Shown one piece after another: positions 47,449-58,655 of a stretch of 64,000 bases of DNA. Every line of letters begins with the position of its first letter. Position 1 is the stretch's first letter. The position numbers and the translations under genes are program-made. A model generated the notes under the pieces. The model saw only the letters and a list, made by a program, of their open reading frames with translations, was not told the origin of the DNA and ran no database searches. Source of the DNA: Amblyomma americanum (taxonomy: Eukaryota; Arthropoda; Arachnida; Ixodida; Ixodidae); assembly GCF_052857255.1 (NCBI RefSeq), contig NC_135505.1:50073507-50137506 (forward strand). The letters are read 5' to 3'.

Positions 47449-48290
47449 ATGGCAGACTACCGCAGCGCTGAGGGCCTCTCTGAAGACACTATGCTACAGC
47501 GAATCCTTCCCGCCACAGTTACACGGTCCGCCGCACACTGGCGCCGATGCTAGACGTTCTCTAGCTGGAGTGATTTTGAGCATTCGCTGAAAGTGGAATT
47601 CCTGCTCACAGACTACGCGCGCCGTGTCAAGGACGAACTTCGAAGGCGAATACAAGCGGCAGACTTAAGCCTCCTAGGATAGACCCGCTCTTTTCAAGAG
47701 CTTTAGGAGCTCTGTATCCCACCACCGCGGATGCAAAAAAGTATCGATAGTGAATAGACAATGTCATCATTCTTTTTGCGCCGCGCTACTACGCTAGCCT
47801 AGATGAACTCGCCATAGAAGAATCGGGAATCAAGGCTGCTCTGCTAGGACAGATGGTCTAGAGGCCTCCCCCAGCACGGGAAAGTTCTTTGGAGCCGTCT
47901 TGCGCTAGACACTAGTAGCGTGCGGACTCTCGACACTAACAGGCTGCGGTAGCAGCCTGGTTGGTCGAGTTTTGAATCCCTTCGTGCTCGAGCTATTATC
48001 CAACAAGGTCGCAAAGACAACCGTTTAACCATCACAGTCGTATCCCACAGCAGTTGCAGTAATACGTCGTGAACCCATCAGGCGAATCGCAGGCAGAGGT
48101 ACGGCGACCAGCGTAGCGATCAGCCCACAGTCTGGTTTCGCTACAAAGGTCAAAGTCACTACGTGAGCCAGTGTCCTATGCCCCCCAGTCACGCACAGAC
48201 GGGACACGACGCGACCCGGCACCGCTAAGCAGAAGAGACCAGCAGCCGCCCCAGAGCCTTCGACTTTCCTCCCAGAACGGCTAGAGACGA
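47449..48290 (+). pseudogene. gypsy Gag remnant
   Basis: Reads MADYRSAEGLSEDTMLQRIL, PATVTRSAAHW, then VKDELRRRIQAADLSLLG, matching capsid helices of tick Ty3/gypsy Gag. A degraded zinc knuckle VWFRYKGQSHYVSQCP at 48130-48177 has lost two of three Cys positions. Many stops. A protease/RT of the same superfamily in the same orientation lies at 55.3-56.8 kb, so both may belong to one split element. Confidence 0.6.
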
Positions 48291-48375
48291 AGTCGGCACT
48301 GCCAGTGGGTGCGCCGCCCGTAGTGTGCCGCCAGAGTGAAAGACGGCTGAATTGCCACTGCCCGTGGGTGAATAT
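48288..48375 (-). repeat. Solitary diverged satellite monomer
   Basis: On the minus strand it shares CACCCACGGGCAGTG and a CACTCTGGCGGCACACTAC stretch with the 89-bp satellite at 50.2-51.9 kb, in the opposite orientation. Confidence 0.6.
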
Positions 48376-48524
48376 ATGAATGGAAGGCAGGAGCGTCCCC
48401 ATTTAAATGGGGTGATGGCAGTTGCCACCATGCTCAGCATCTTTTTTCATGTATTTTTGTTTAACTGTGTTGTAAGTTATTATATTTCGCACTTTCTTTA
48501 AATATTTTTTCCACACTTTTAACA

Positions 48525-50160
48525 TTAAGTCACCTCTCTGCTTTTGAACCACCAGTCTTCCAATCGCTTTTTACTTATTTCCACCTCAGATTTATTTGCA
48601 TGACTATTGTTATCTCTAATACCTAGGGCCTCAGGAAGAGTGACTCTGCTTGCATCGACATTGGGATGGATACCATTACATTTTAGTATGAGGTGTTTTG
48701 ATTTACCACATATAGCACATGTGTCATCTTTATTAAATTTCGTTTTGTAGCTGCGCATTCTAAGGCATCATGACTAGCTTCAAACATTAGGGCACTGCCT
48801 CTTGAGTTATTATAATACGCTTCCTTCCTGATCTGCTTTTTTCAGTATCGATATGGTTCCACACTTTACAATGTTTCCTTGAATGTACAAAATTTTACAT
48901 TCCCCGTTTTTAACGAGTCTTTTAATGATCTTTCCTTCCCTGTACTCGTGTCTGGCATACCTAATGGTTAGCTTCCTAGTTATTTTCCGCCTTTGTGAGT
49001 CAACGCTCGTTTTGTATAGGTATTTTAATACCTTCGCTGCCCACTTGTTTTCGTCCAATTTCCTCATGCGTTCTTCGCATAGTATTTTACTCTCAACTTC
49101 TCGTGCATCGAAAGATACCCAGCTTATATCCTCTTTACTGCTTCGTTTGTGTTGTGTTGGTTTGGTTTTTATGGCACATTGGCACATTGGCACAAGGCCA
49201 CCATGCGCCAAGCTTAATGTATAGAATTGGTTTTCTGTATAATGCTTAGGAATATGTCACATCGTCGATCCTGTAGACGGCGTAGAATGATTTTACTCCC
49301 TAGTAATAACACAGGAGAAGAAATTAGGAAATGGCTAATGGTAAAAGCGTTAAAGAAGGACACGCAGCCTTAGTGGCTATCCTTGGCTGGGCAAGGATCC
49401 TGAGGATCCCAACCAATAAAATAAAACCTCAGCTTACTTGTCAGGAGTGAGAGAGTGGCTGAGGTTTATCATGTAATAAAGCTAACCAGTGGATCAGAAA
49501 CTACAATTTTTCAAGTACGGCTGCTCCTGTTAAAAAGGCAAAAACGGAAGGTATGCTAACAATGGCATTATCATCTAAGAGCAATCTTAGGTGGAATGGA
49601 GTGAAGTCATGATAAAATTGAATGATGTAAATTTTTCAAAGTTTTTCTGGTTGCACGCATGAGGTTTCACGCCTGGCGCTAATCCTTCAACAGCTCTCTG
49701 ATTTGCTTCTAATCTCGACTGTACTTCTGCCCTTAAGCACAGAACCGCATTCCCAAAAGTGATCCCCGGCACCATTATTTCTTTCCAAATACCTCTCAGA
49801 CTTCATACCTGTTTTACCCTCAAAATTCCATATGTCCCATTATCCCGGCATCTCTTCGCCCTTGTGCTATAAGAGACTATTCGCGCTTTTCCGTGTACAT
49901 CTGCCTTTCGTTTACCCATACCCCGAGATATTTTCATTCGGCCACTCAGGGTATTTCATGGCCTTGTATTGTAAACTCCTGATCAGTTGTATCGTTGAAA
50001 ATCACTACACCGGACTTTGGTGCTCTAAAGCTTAAACCTAGACTGCCTCCTTGATCCCCACAGCAATTAACCAGAGTTCGCAATTCTTCCTGGCCATCTG
50101 CTAACAGTACACTATCGTCCGCATACATTAAACCCCGTTGTCGCTGCTCAACAAACTTTC
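48525..50160 (-). pseudogene. LINE RT palm to C-terminus, interrupted
   Basis: From right to left on the minus strand: FVEQRQRGLMYADDSVLLAD (RT catalytic box, intact YADD), then MVPGITFGNAVLCLRAEVQS and QSRLEANQRAVEGL, then KEDISWVSFDAREVESKI and EERMRKLDENKWAAKVL, and finally TCAICGKSKHLILKC, a Cys-x2-Cys...His...Cys terminal knuckle. About 0.4 kb between 49150 and 49590 does not fit and includes an element tail with GCACATTGGCACATTGGCAC. The 5' side is cut at about 50160 by the satellite array. Confidence 0.65.
49150..49590. other. Unassigned insert within LINE fragment
   Basis: Begins TTTGGTTTTTATGGCACATTG, the style of tail seen at the end of other tick LINEs (similar TTTATGGCGCAACGG at 43067 and 34988), and holds an imperfect inverted CTCAGC.../...GCTGAG pair around 49431-49466. 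Probably the 3' end of another element. Confidence 0.35.
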
Positions 50161-50179
50161 CGCCTAATCTGTACGACAG

Positions 50180-51890
50180 ATTACCCAGCTGTCGCCCATG
50201 CTTGCGGTACACTACCGGGTGGAGCACCCACGGCCAGTGCAGAAGCAGCCGTCTGCCACGCTGGCGGCTTACCCAGCCGTCGCCCGTGCTGGCGGTACAC
50301 TACCGGGTGCCGCACCCACGGGCAGTGCAAAAGCAGCCGTCTGCCAGGCTGGCGGCTTACCCAGCCGTCCCCCACGCTGCCGGTACACTACCTGGGTGCC
50401 GCACCCACGTGCAGTGCAGAAGCAGCCGACTTCCACGCTGGCGGATTACCCAGCCGTCCTTCACGCTGGCGGTACACTGCCTGGGTGCCGCACCCACGGG
50501 TAGTGCAGAAGCAGCCGACTTCCACACTGGCGGCTTACCCAGCCATCGCCCATGCTGGCGGTACACTACCGGGTGCCGCACCCAAGGGCAGTGCAGAAGC
50601 AGCCGACTTCCACGCTGGCGGCTTACCCAGCCATCGCCCATGCTGGTGGTACACTACCTGGGTGCCGCACCCACGTGCACTGCAGAAGCAGCCGACTTCC
50701 ACGCTGGCGGCTTACCCAGCCATCGCCTATGCTGGCGGTGCACTACTGGGTGCCGCACCCACGGGCAGTGCAGAAGCAGCCGACTTCCACGCTGGCGGCT
50801 TACCCAGCCATCGCCCAAGCTGGCGGTACACTACCTGGGTGCCGCACCCACGTGCAGTGCAGAAGCAGCCGACTTCCACGCTGGCGGCTTACCCAGCCAT
50901 CGCCCATGCTGGCGGTACACTACCGGGTGCCGCACCCACGGGCAGTGCAGAAGCAGCCGACTTCCATGCTGGCGGCTTACCCAGCTGTCCCCCACGCTGA
51001 CGGTTCACTACCTGGGTGCCGCACCCACGTGCAGTGCAGAAGCAGCCGACTTCCACGCTGGCGGCTTACCCAGCCGTCCCCCACGCTGACGGTTCACTAC
51101 CTGGGTGCCGCACCCACGTGCAGTGCAGAAGCAGCCGACTTCTACGCTGGCGGCTTACCCAGCCGTCCCCCACGCTGACGGTACACTACCTGGGTGCCGC
51201 ACCCACGTGCAGTGCAGAAGCAGCCGACTTCCACGCTGGCGGCTTACCCAGCCGTCCCCCACGCTGACGGTTCACTACCTGGGTGCCGCACCCACGTGCA
51301 GTGCAGAAGCAGCCGACTTCCACGCTGGTGGCTTACCCAGCCGTTCCCCACGCTGACGGTACACTAGCTGGGTGCCGCACCCGCGGGCAGTGCAGAAGCA
51401 GCCGTCTGCCACGCTGGCAGCTTACCCAGGCATCGCTCATGCTGACGGTACACTACCTGGGTGCCGCACCCAGGTGCAGTGCAGAAGCAGCCGACTTCCA
51501 CGCTGGCGGCTTACCCAGCCGTCCCCCACGCTGACGGTTCACTACCTGGGTGCCGCACCCACGTGCAGTGCAGAAGCAGCCGACTTCCACGCTGGCGGCT
51601 TACCCAGCCGTTCCCCACGCTGACGGTACACTAGCTGGGTGCCGCACCCACGGGCAGTGCAGAAGCAGCCGTCTGCCACGCTGGCAGCTTACCCAGGCAT
51701 CGCTCATGCTGACGGTACACTAACATGGTGCCGCACCCACGGGCAGGGCCGCCCCGCCGTCTGCCACACTGGCGGCACACTACCAGGCGGCGCACCCAAG
51801 AGCAGTGCCGAACAAGCCCTCTCCTACGCTGGCGGCACACTACCGAGCAGTTCACCCATGGGTGCGCCGCACGGTTGTGTGCCGCGAGCG
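50180..51890 (+). repeat. 89-bp satellite array with higher-order structure
   Basis: About 19 tandem monomers containing GTGCCGCACCCACGTGCAGT and GCAGCCGACTTCCACGCTGG. Monomer starts (GTGCCGCAC) fall at 50307, 50396, 50485, 50573, 50662, 50750, 50839, 50927, 51016, then every 89 bp to 51639. The left half alternates 88 and 89 bp, giving a 177-bp dimer; in the right half a variant with GTCTGCCACGCTGGCAGC recurs after 267 bp (51372, 51639). The last copies (51720-51890) are diverged. The long open frames across it follow from the repeat lengths. Confidence 0.95.
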
Positions 51891-51958
51891 TGGGAGGCGG
51901 CGGTGGTGGTGGTGGTGGTAAAAACATTTATTAATTATAGAGAGAGGTGTTGGGGTCC

Positions 51959-51975
51959 GTGACCTGAAGGGTCAC
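51959..51975 (-). other. 3'-UTR stem-loop of LINE
   Basis: GTGACC / GGTCAC with a 5-nt loop, perfect 6-bp stem, 50-60 bp before the tail. LINE reverse transcriptases often recognise a stem-loop at this position; function here is inferred. Confidence 0.4.
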
Positions 51976-52002
51976 ACCCTTACAACCACTAGGTTGGGAT
52001 GA

Positions 52003-54933
52003 CTAGTCAGGCACCCCATTGGCGGTTGCCGCAGCCCGGGCACGCTGCGTTAAGGCCCATTGGGCCTGGAGGGTGCAGCAGCCGGACAGGGTCGCCTCCC
52101 AGTCCTCTCGGGTGGGGTTTGGGATAGATGGTAGGGATGGGTTCTGCTGGCAGGCCCACACCATGTGGTAGGTGTCCGACACCTCCCCACAGTGAGAGCA
52201 CCGCCCGTCGAATTGAGGATTGAAATGCTTTAGAGTTGCCGGGCACAGCATCGTGTTAGTGAGCAGGCGCAGGAGTACCCGCTCGTTGGCCTTCCCCAGC
52301 CCTTTGCAAGGAGTGGGAAGAGTTTGGTGGGTGGATTTGTAGTAATCGCATATTTCCTTAAAAGTGTAAACCGGATTAAAATCGGAGTCTTGGTCATCGT
52401 CGGGTCCTGAGGGAAACACCCGGAGAGAGAGCGCGCGGGCGGCGGCGTCGGCTGCTTCGTTTCCGTGGAGGCCTTGGTGACCTGGAGCCCAAATAATAGA
52501 TCGCTGCGCAGGATCGAAGTCTCGGCTACAATTTTGATAGATTCGATAAGCCAGGGGAGTAGCCCACCCTTGCTCGACGTTTCGACAAGCCCCTCGCGAG
52601 TCGGTGATTATGTATTTGGAGGAGTCGGAGGCTGCCAGGGCGATGGCGACCTCTTCTGCGTGAATTGCTGACTGGGCCTTGAAAGTAAGGGCGCCTACTG
52701 TTTTGCGCTCGTGGACGACCGCGGCCGTGTACCATCCCTTGGGGTCCGGGCCGGAGGCGTCCACGTAGAAGACTCCTGGTTTATTCCCAAAATGGCGGTC
52801 CAAGGCTTCCGCCCGCGCCTGGCGCCTGCCATTATGGTCCTCTTTGGACATGTTGGTAGGGAGATGCCGCACGTGGAGGGCACGTGGAGTGTACGGGAAG
52901 GCGGCATCTCTCCTCTGTGAATTGGGTGTGCTGGATGTGAAGTCGGGCTAGAAGGCGGCGACCCGACCCTGTCTTTGCGAGTATTGGTGTATTGGTTGGT
53001 GAGTGTATTGGTTGGTGAGCTGGGCCTCCCGAAGCTCCCTGAAAGTGTTCACCATCCCCAGTCCCATGAGGTGGCTGGTAGAGGTAGAGACCGGGATGTC
53101 CAGCGCGCGTTTCATGATTTTGCGGAGGATGACCTCGAGAGCATCCTCTTCCTGTTTCCGCAGGTGGAGGTAGGGAGTCGAATACAAGATTCGACTGGTC
53201 ACGAATGCGTTCGCCAGCCGTAAGGCGTCTTTGCATCGTAACCCACCGCGCTTGTTGGAAACCCGGCGGACCATGCGGCCCACCTGGTCCCCCACCTGCC
53301 GGAGCTTGGCGAGTGTTGTGTCGCAACGTCGCTGGTTGTGTATGAAGAGTCCGAGGACTCTGATTTCCTTGGATTCGTTAATGGGGCCGCTTTGCAGGGA
53401 GAGATTGATTTGTGTCGAGCGTGTGCGCGAGGGGCGCAGATGCACGAATTCCGATTTCTGCGGGGAGCATTGCAGACCACAGTCCCGGGCATAGCGGTCC
53501 ACTATGCTGGCGGCCGTTTGCAGGCTGGTCTCCATGTCCCCTAGGCATCCTTGCGTAGCCCAGACGGTGATGTCGTCGGCGTACAGCGCGTGCTGGACCC
53601 CTTCGACGGCACCCAGCAGGGCAGGTAGGCGCATCATGGCTATGTTGAATAGCAGAGGGGACAGCACCGCACCTTGTGGAGTCCCCCTCGTGCCGAGCAG
53701 GAAAGGTCCATGCTCTTGGTCCTGTATTTTGATGTATGATAGTCTGTCCGTGAGAAATTGCTTCACGTAATTGAAGGTATTGATGCCGCAGTGAGTTTGA
53801 CTCAAGTGTGTGAGTATGACCTCGTCAGTTACATTGTCGAACGCTCCTTTCAGGTCGAGCGCGAGGACAATTTTGTCGTTTTGGGGGTGTGTGATGGGGT
53901 TCAAGATTTCGCGGTCGAGTTGGAGCAGGACATCGTGTGCGGATCTGTGTGGGCGAAATCCAAACATGGTGTCCGCGAAGGTGTTGTGTTGTTCGAGGTA
54001 TTCGGACAGCCGATCCCGTACCATCGTCTCCGTCAATTTGCCCACACACGAGGTGAGAGAGATGGGGCGGAGGTTGTCCGTGTCGATTGGTTTCCCGGCC
54101 TTCGGGATGAAGGTGACAAGGGCCGTCTTCCAGTCAATGGGGAGTGGGGTTTCCCCCATCCAGATCGCATTAATGTATTCTAGAAGGCACTGGTACGCTG
54201 AATCAGGAAGGTTCGCCAAAAGTTTGACAGTAACCTTGTCCCGGCCCGGCGCGGTGCCCCTCTTCATTATGGCCAAACTGGCCCGCAGATCGTGAAGCTG
54301 GAAAGGCTTGTCCAACTCCGAGTTTTCCCTGCCTGCGTAGGAAAAGGCCGATGTGCGGCAGTCCTGAGTTGTGCACAGGTAGCGATCCCGGAGTGCCTGT
54401 GCCAACTGCGTTGTATTTCCTTGGAATGAGTGCATGGCTTTGTGTAGTTGCTTGTGCGTTCCTGTGCGGGTCTTGGTTGGGTTGATGAGGGCTCGGAAGA
54501 GCCGCCATGTGTTGCGGCTCGACATTTGCCTAGCCGCCGTGTTGCAGCGTTCCACCCAGTTGGAGTCAGCGAGTTGGGCCGCGTACTCTGCTGCCTGCCG
54601 GGTGAGGTCCGTAATGCGCGCTTTGAGCTTCTTGTTGTGTTTCTGGCGCTTCCAGCGGCGCGTAAGGCCGCGGCGCGCTTGCCAGAGGTTGAGGAGGTGG
54701 TTGTCCACGTCCGTGACTGCCTCTGTGAGCTGTATCTGCTTCTCGTGGGAGCGAAGGTGCGATATGACTAACTGGGACCAATTCGTGTAGCCTTGCATTG
54801 TGATGTTCGTGTTGGCGTCGGATGGGGAATTTTGGCGAAAGGTGGTCCAATTGGGAATGTGTGCTTGTGTGGTGAGGCGCTTGAGGGGGCGTGTATAAAC
54901 AGTGGTGTTGAGGAAACCCTCGGCAGCGACCAC
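52003..54933 (-). pseudogene. LINE ORF2: RT, RNase H, zinc knuckle; 5' truncated, one frameshift
   Basis: The RT frame (54933-52948) is open for 661 codons: LALDLKGAFDNVTDE, RGTPQGAVLSPLLFN and HALYADDITVWAT give all three palm motifs intact. A frameshift near 52900 leads to the RNase H frame (to 52003): GVFYVDASGPDPKGW, AIHAEEVAIAL, YIITDSRGA and GLHGNEAADAAARAL hold its four acidic residues. The C-terminus has CSHCGEVSDTYHMVWAC, a zinc knuckle. The endonuclease is missing apart from its last residues. It is much better preserved than the LINEs at 26.8 and 37.3 kb, so a younger insertion. Confidence 0.9.
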
Positions 54934-54949
54934 TGCATCCTCGACGGCG

Positions 54950-55015
54950 GGGCGGCACTGCCCGTTGATGCGTCGCCCGGTAGTGTGCCACCAGCGCGGG
55001 AGACGCTAAACAAGG
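54950..55015 (-). repeat. Solitary satellite-like monomer
   Basis: Minus strand reads GCGCTGGTGGCACACTACCG then GGCGACGCATCAACGGGCAG, related to the diverged monomers at 51760-51850 but inverted. It abuts the truncated 5' end of the LINE. Confidence 0.55.
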
Positions 55016-55289
55016 TAAGATGCAAACAGTCACCAGCATTCCCCTCTGCCACAGGATAGAAAAGAAATGAAACCAGGATATTTGTGTGCCCCGGTATACA
55101 GTTCTCCCATATGACCGCCGACCGCTTCTACCGGTGACATCAACCCGCACAACCATGGAAGGCTTGCTGCCACACAAGCAGCAGAATGTCGGTACTACTG
55201 CACCGTTCATTACTTGCTTTTCGGCCACCGTATGCTTACCCTTGCTTACCGGATGCCCTAGGCTGCATGGCCTTATAGGTCCAATGCGG

Positions 55290-56840
55290 GAATTATGTGA
55301 ACAAACCGGTTCTAACTGTTCGAGTGGCTGGCCGCTCACCAGCACTCTTGGATACCGGTGCAAACGTGTCTGCGCTCAGCGATGAGATTAAAAGTACCTG
55401 CATGGAAACCCGCTGTACATTATAACAGGTGCACACACCACTTTGCATGGCTGTTAGCCAAGGTGCCAGAGCAACGTCAGAGATAAGAAAGTCTGCTTTG
55501 AAGGCCGGAAACTCATACATATTTTTTATATCCGCGGGGGATTGCATGCCTCATCATCATGGGCCCCAATTTCATTGCGAAGAGGGGCATTATACTTAAT
55601 TTAAAATCTGGACAATACAGTTTCGATTAAAGCGAAACGCTAAAGTGCCCGTGTGCTGTGTGATGTCAGTGCAAGTTAAATATCCCCAGGTGGACGAAAC
55701 TATTCCGGAGCCCTCCACAACGGCAGCTCTCCCTTCTATTCTTCTTTCACTCCTTCCTGCAACCCTTCCCTTACGGAGCGATATAGGTGTCCGCCAATCA
55801 AAAAACAATTTTCATTTCCATTTACAATACACTCACGGCACCCGCACGCCAACATCCAATATTTCGGCCATGCCTTCACAGTCGTTGTGGTCTCCTTTGA
55901 CAGCTCATTTGGAGCAGAGCAGCCTGCAAGGTACTGGCGTTGAAGCATTCTAAAGCCGTTTGCCAGTCGCCAGTTACGTGCAGAACTGCAACCCCCCTTT
56001 CTATGTTTTTCAGAGGTCCCAGGGACCGTTGCTGTATGGAGCACCGCATCGACACTTGCGAAGCTCGGCCAATTATATGTAATCCCCGACTGGTGATTGT
56101 CCACAAGCCAGCCGTGCTGCAAAGAGCCCTGAAATAGCTCGAGAAATAGCTCGAGAGACCATCGACCAATTCGTGGACATTTTCTATTGTTCTGGCACTC
56201 AAAAAAGATGGGACCGCGCGCCTGTGCATCCATTATCGCCACATAAACGCGGTAAAAGCAAGAGATGTTTTCCCATTGTCTTGCATAGAGTCCGTTATGC
56301 ATACAATCGGCTCAGCAAAGAATTCCTGCAAGTTCTCGTCATCAAAGAAGACGTGCAGAAAACCGCGTTTACCTGCCCACGCGGACTTCTCGAGTTTGTC
56401 TACCTTTTGTGTTGTCCGACTCGCCAGCAGCTTTTTAGCGAGCAATGGACGTCGTTCTTGGTGACGCGAAATTCAACTGCTATGGCATACATGAATTAGG
56501 TCGTTTGTTTACTGAATCTGTTTGGGGGAGCACCAAGACCATTTACGAGCAGTGCTGCATAGGATGCCCCTGAGAAGTTTAAATATCAATCCCAGCAAGA
56601 TCCAGATAGCTAAACGCAGAACAGACCTTCTCGGTTTCGTCGTGGGAAATGGCACTGTACGACGAAATGAGGAGAGCTTGAGGCCATACTATAATTTCCG
56701 CCACCGTGTAATGTTAAATCTGAACTATGATTTTCCGGCATGTTATGTTTCTTCAGGCATTTTATACCTAACTGCGCAGATATTGCAAGACCTTTGCACC
56801 AATTCTTGCGCGAAGCCTCTCGCTGGTCTTGGACATAAAC
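55290..56840 (+). pseudogene. gypsy pol remnant: protease and reverse transcriptase
   Basis: Protease: VLTVRVAGRSPALLDTGANV with the DTGA active site (about 55340), then in another frame LIIMGPNFIAKRGIILNLKS. A SINE interrupts (55625-55815). RT: ALKKDGTARLCIHYRHINAV, IESVMHTIGSAKNSCKF, KEDVQKTAFTCPRGLLEFV and, after the catalytic box, HLRAVLHRMPLRSLNINPSK and LLGFVVGNGTVRRNEE. The YVDD-type box itself is not readable around 56485-56530. Many frameshifts. No integrase follows. Confidence 0.75.
55625..55815 (+). repeat. SINE body inserted in gypsy pol
   Basis: Reads AACGCTAAAGTGCCCGTGTG, TGATGTCAGTGCAAGTTAAA, CCCCAGGTGGACGAAAC and ends with the CCTTACGGAGCGATATAGGT block also seen at 57480. 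Tick tRNA-SINE body; the tRNA head is truncated. Confidence 0.7.
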
Positions 56841-57039
56841 AGATGAAATAGCCTTTCGCGCATTGTCGTACCGATAGCCCGCATACCAACGCTTCAGCTT
56901 CCGGACCTGAGCCGACCCTTCATAGTACAAACCCACGCCAGTGAATAGGATGTTGGCGCTGTCTTACTGCAGTCTTATCACGACTAGCTGCACCCACAGG
57001 CTTTCGCAAGCCACACTCTCTCGGGTACAGAGCGGAAAT

Positions 57040-57175
57040 ACTCTTTCACCGAAAAAAGTGTTGCGCCTCCATCGTTTGGACTCGATTGAAACGCGGCTGC
57101 CGCGGTCGGGCTCAAACCCGGGTACTCCGGATTTGTAACCGAGGGCCCTAATCACTGAGTCACCAAGACTCCCTC
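57040..57175 (-). repeat. tRNA-derived SINE head
   Basis: Minus strand: A-box region TGACTCAGTGATTAGG (57162-57147) and B box GGGTTTGAGCC (57119-57109), followed by CCGACCGCGGCAGCCGCGTT, the usual continuation in tick SINEs. The body is lost after about 120 bp. Confidence 0.6.
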
Positions 57176-57339
57176 CGACGTTATCGTTGCGCCAAACGAA
57201 GTACCAACCCGCGCCCCCGGCTTAATGTCGGTTGTCGCTTGCTGTTTTGGTGTTTCAAAGTAGCTCAACTCTATATTTAAATAAATGGCTGGCGGTAGGC
57301 GACTGGCCGTACAGCACTCGCAGTAGCCGCGTTTTGATG

Positions 57340-57535
57340 CAGGGGAAACGCAACGGGGCCCATGAGCTGAGTGGTGTCAGTGTAAATTATGAATGCCTAG
57401 CTGGTCAAGTTATTTCGCGCGCCTTCACCACGGCACCCCTTTCTCCCTTTCTTCTCTCAGTCTCTCGTATATCCCTTCCGTTACGGAGCGGTTCAGGCGT
57501 CCGCCGAGATGTGAGACAGATACTGCTCCATTTAC
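57340..57535 (+). repeat. SINE body fragment
   Basis: GGTGTCAGTGTAAATTATG and CCGTTACGGAGCGGTTCAGG followed by CGTCCGCCGAGATGTGAGAC match the SINE body at 55.6 kb with more divergence. Confidence 0.55.
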
Positions 57536-58029
57536 TTTCCCCAAAAATTAATTTACTTTCATATAGCAATGTTAAGCGCGTAATATTGTGCAAAAGAGCG
57601 ATTTTTGCAGGCGGACACCACCGGCATGTACATCAAAGTGCGAGTGATGTGTCCGCTTTACCAGGGAGCCAATTATGCGCCTTTCCTTTCCTCAAAGTAA
57701 ACGACATCTAGAACGTTGTCATCGCCAATTCCACTGAAACCAATTATTGCCTGCTGCCTGTTTTTCCAGAGCCGTGTTCCTGCAACGCTACCCGCCGTGA
57801 AGTTTCACTCTTCAACGGCTTTCCCCGCGATTGCAGCTAGACGTGCTTTCGCACAAAAAATGCTTGTTGTAGAAGCCGCAGCAACTTATGGGGTGCCCTA
57901 CTGTCTTTTTTATTCAATTTCAAACGAGAACATCTATGTTTTCTCTTTTCTGTTTTTATATCAAATTAGGGCGTCGCGTAACTAATTCCACTAATTATGT
58001 ACGACTGCATCAGCCTCAGCAGGTTCCTC
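57536..58029. other. No recognisable gene
   Basis: Short frames without family resemblance. Confidence 0.35.
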
Positions 58030-58655
58030 TAATTCAATCCCCTAGCTGTAACCGCGGTTTTTTTCTTATTAGGTTTAGAGTTTGCGTCGCTTTCTGCTCC
58101 AACATGGTAAGAGCCTCCCCATTGGATTATTATACCCAGTATGCGTATTTTGTCCACCTTTGGCATCTGCATATCCGCCACCTTAATTTTAATATCCCCG
58201 CGTTCTTTACATCGCTGGCGTTTCAGGGCATATAAAAAAGTTCTGACTTTTGCGCACAGCACGCGAGCCCCATTTTGACTGCATACTCGACAATGATCTC
58301 TGTTGCGGCCTGTAACCGCTCTTGGGTGTGTGCATCGCTTCCTCGGTAGTCCGAGACATTGATATCGTCAGCGTAAATACTGAAATTTATCCTCTCTAGC
58401 TCATTTAATCTGGCCGCGAGGCCTCTCATTGCCAGGCTGAAGAGAAACGGCTAAAAGAGCGAGCCCTGCAGCGTGACCTTGCTTCCCTGCTCAATCGGGG
58501 GTGATTGGAAGCTTTGGATTATCATACTGGCTTTCCGGCCCGTAGGAAGCCTTTGATATATTCGTAATCTCCCTTCCCCGCTCCCAGCTCGTTCAGCCTG
58601 TTGAGGATCGCCTCATGTTTGGCATTGTTAAACGCTTTGTTTGCGGTATGGGCTT
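58030..58655 (-). pseudogene. I-group LINE RT fragment
   Basis: Minus strand: AFNNAKHEAILNRLNELGAG (RT motif A region with Asn at the usual Asp), then LAMRGLAARLNELERINFSI and SIYADDINVSDYRGSDAHTQ (intact YADD), then KVDKIRILGIIIQWGGSYH. A stop and frameshift lie between. It ends abruptly at both sides. Confidence 0.65.

Larger units (their letters stand above)
51891..54945 (-). mobile_element. I-group LINE, 5'-truncated, with (ACC)n tail
   Basis: Minus-strand LINE lacking most of the endonuclease. It ends at the left with AATAAATGTTTTTACCACC and an ACC-rich run at 51892-51920. A stem-loop lies in its 3' UTR (51959-51975). It sits between satellite sequence on both sides. Confidence 0.85.

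Noticed and set aside
50202..51178. Open frames of 170-295 codons on the plus strand
   Set aside because: They lie wholly in the 89-bp satellite; openness follows from higher-order units that are multiples of three and a GC-rich monomer with few stops.
50180..51890. CRISPR-like array
   Set aside because: Units are contiguous tandem repeats with no spacers, in a eukaryotic context.
52832..53326. 164-codon minus-strand frame and several plus-strand frames within 52-55 kb
   Set aside because: Shadows of the LINE ORF2 in other frames; GC-rich DNA keeps them open.
54566..55363. 265-codon minus-strand frame
   Set aside because: It crosses a LINE 5' junction and a satellite monomer and is out of frame with the RT; no domain of its own.
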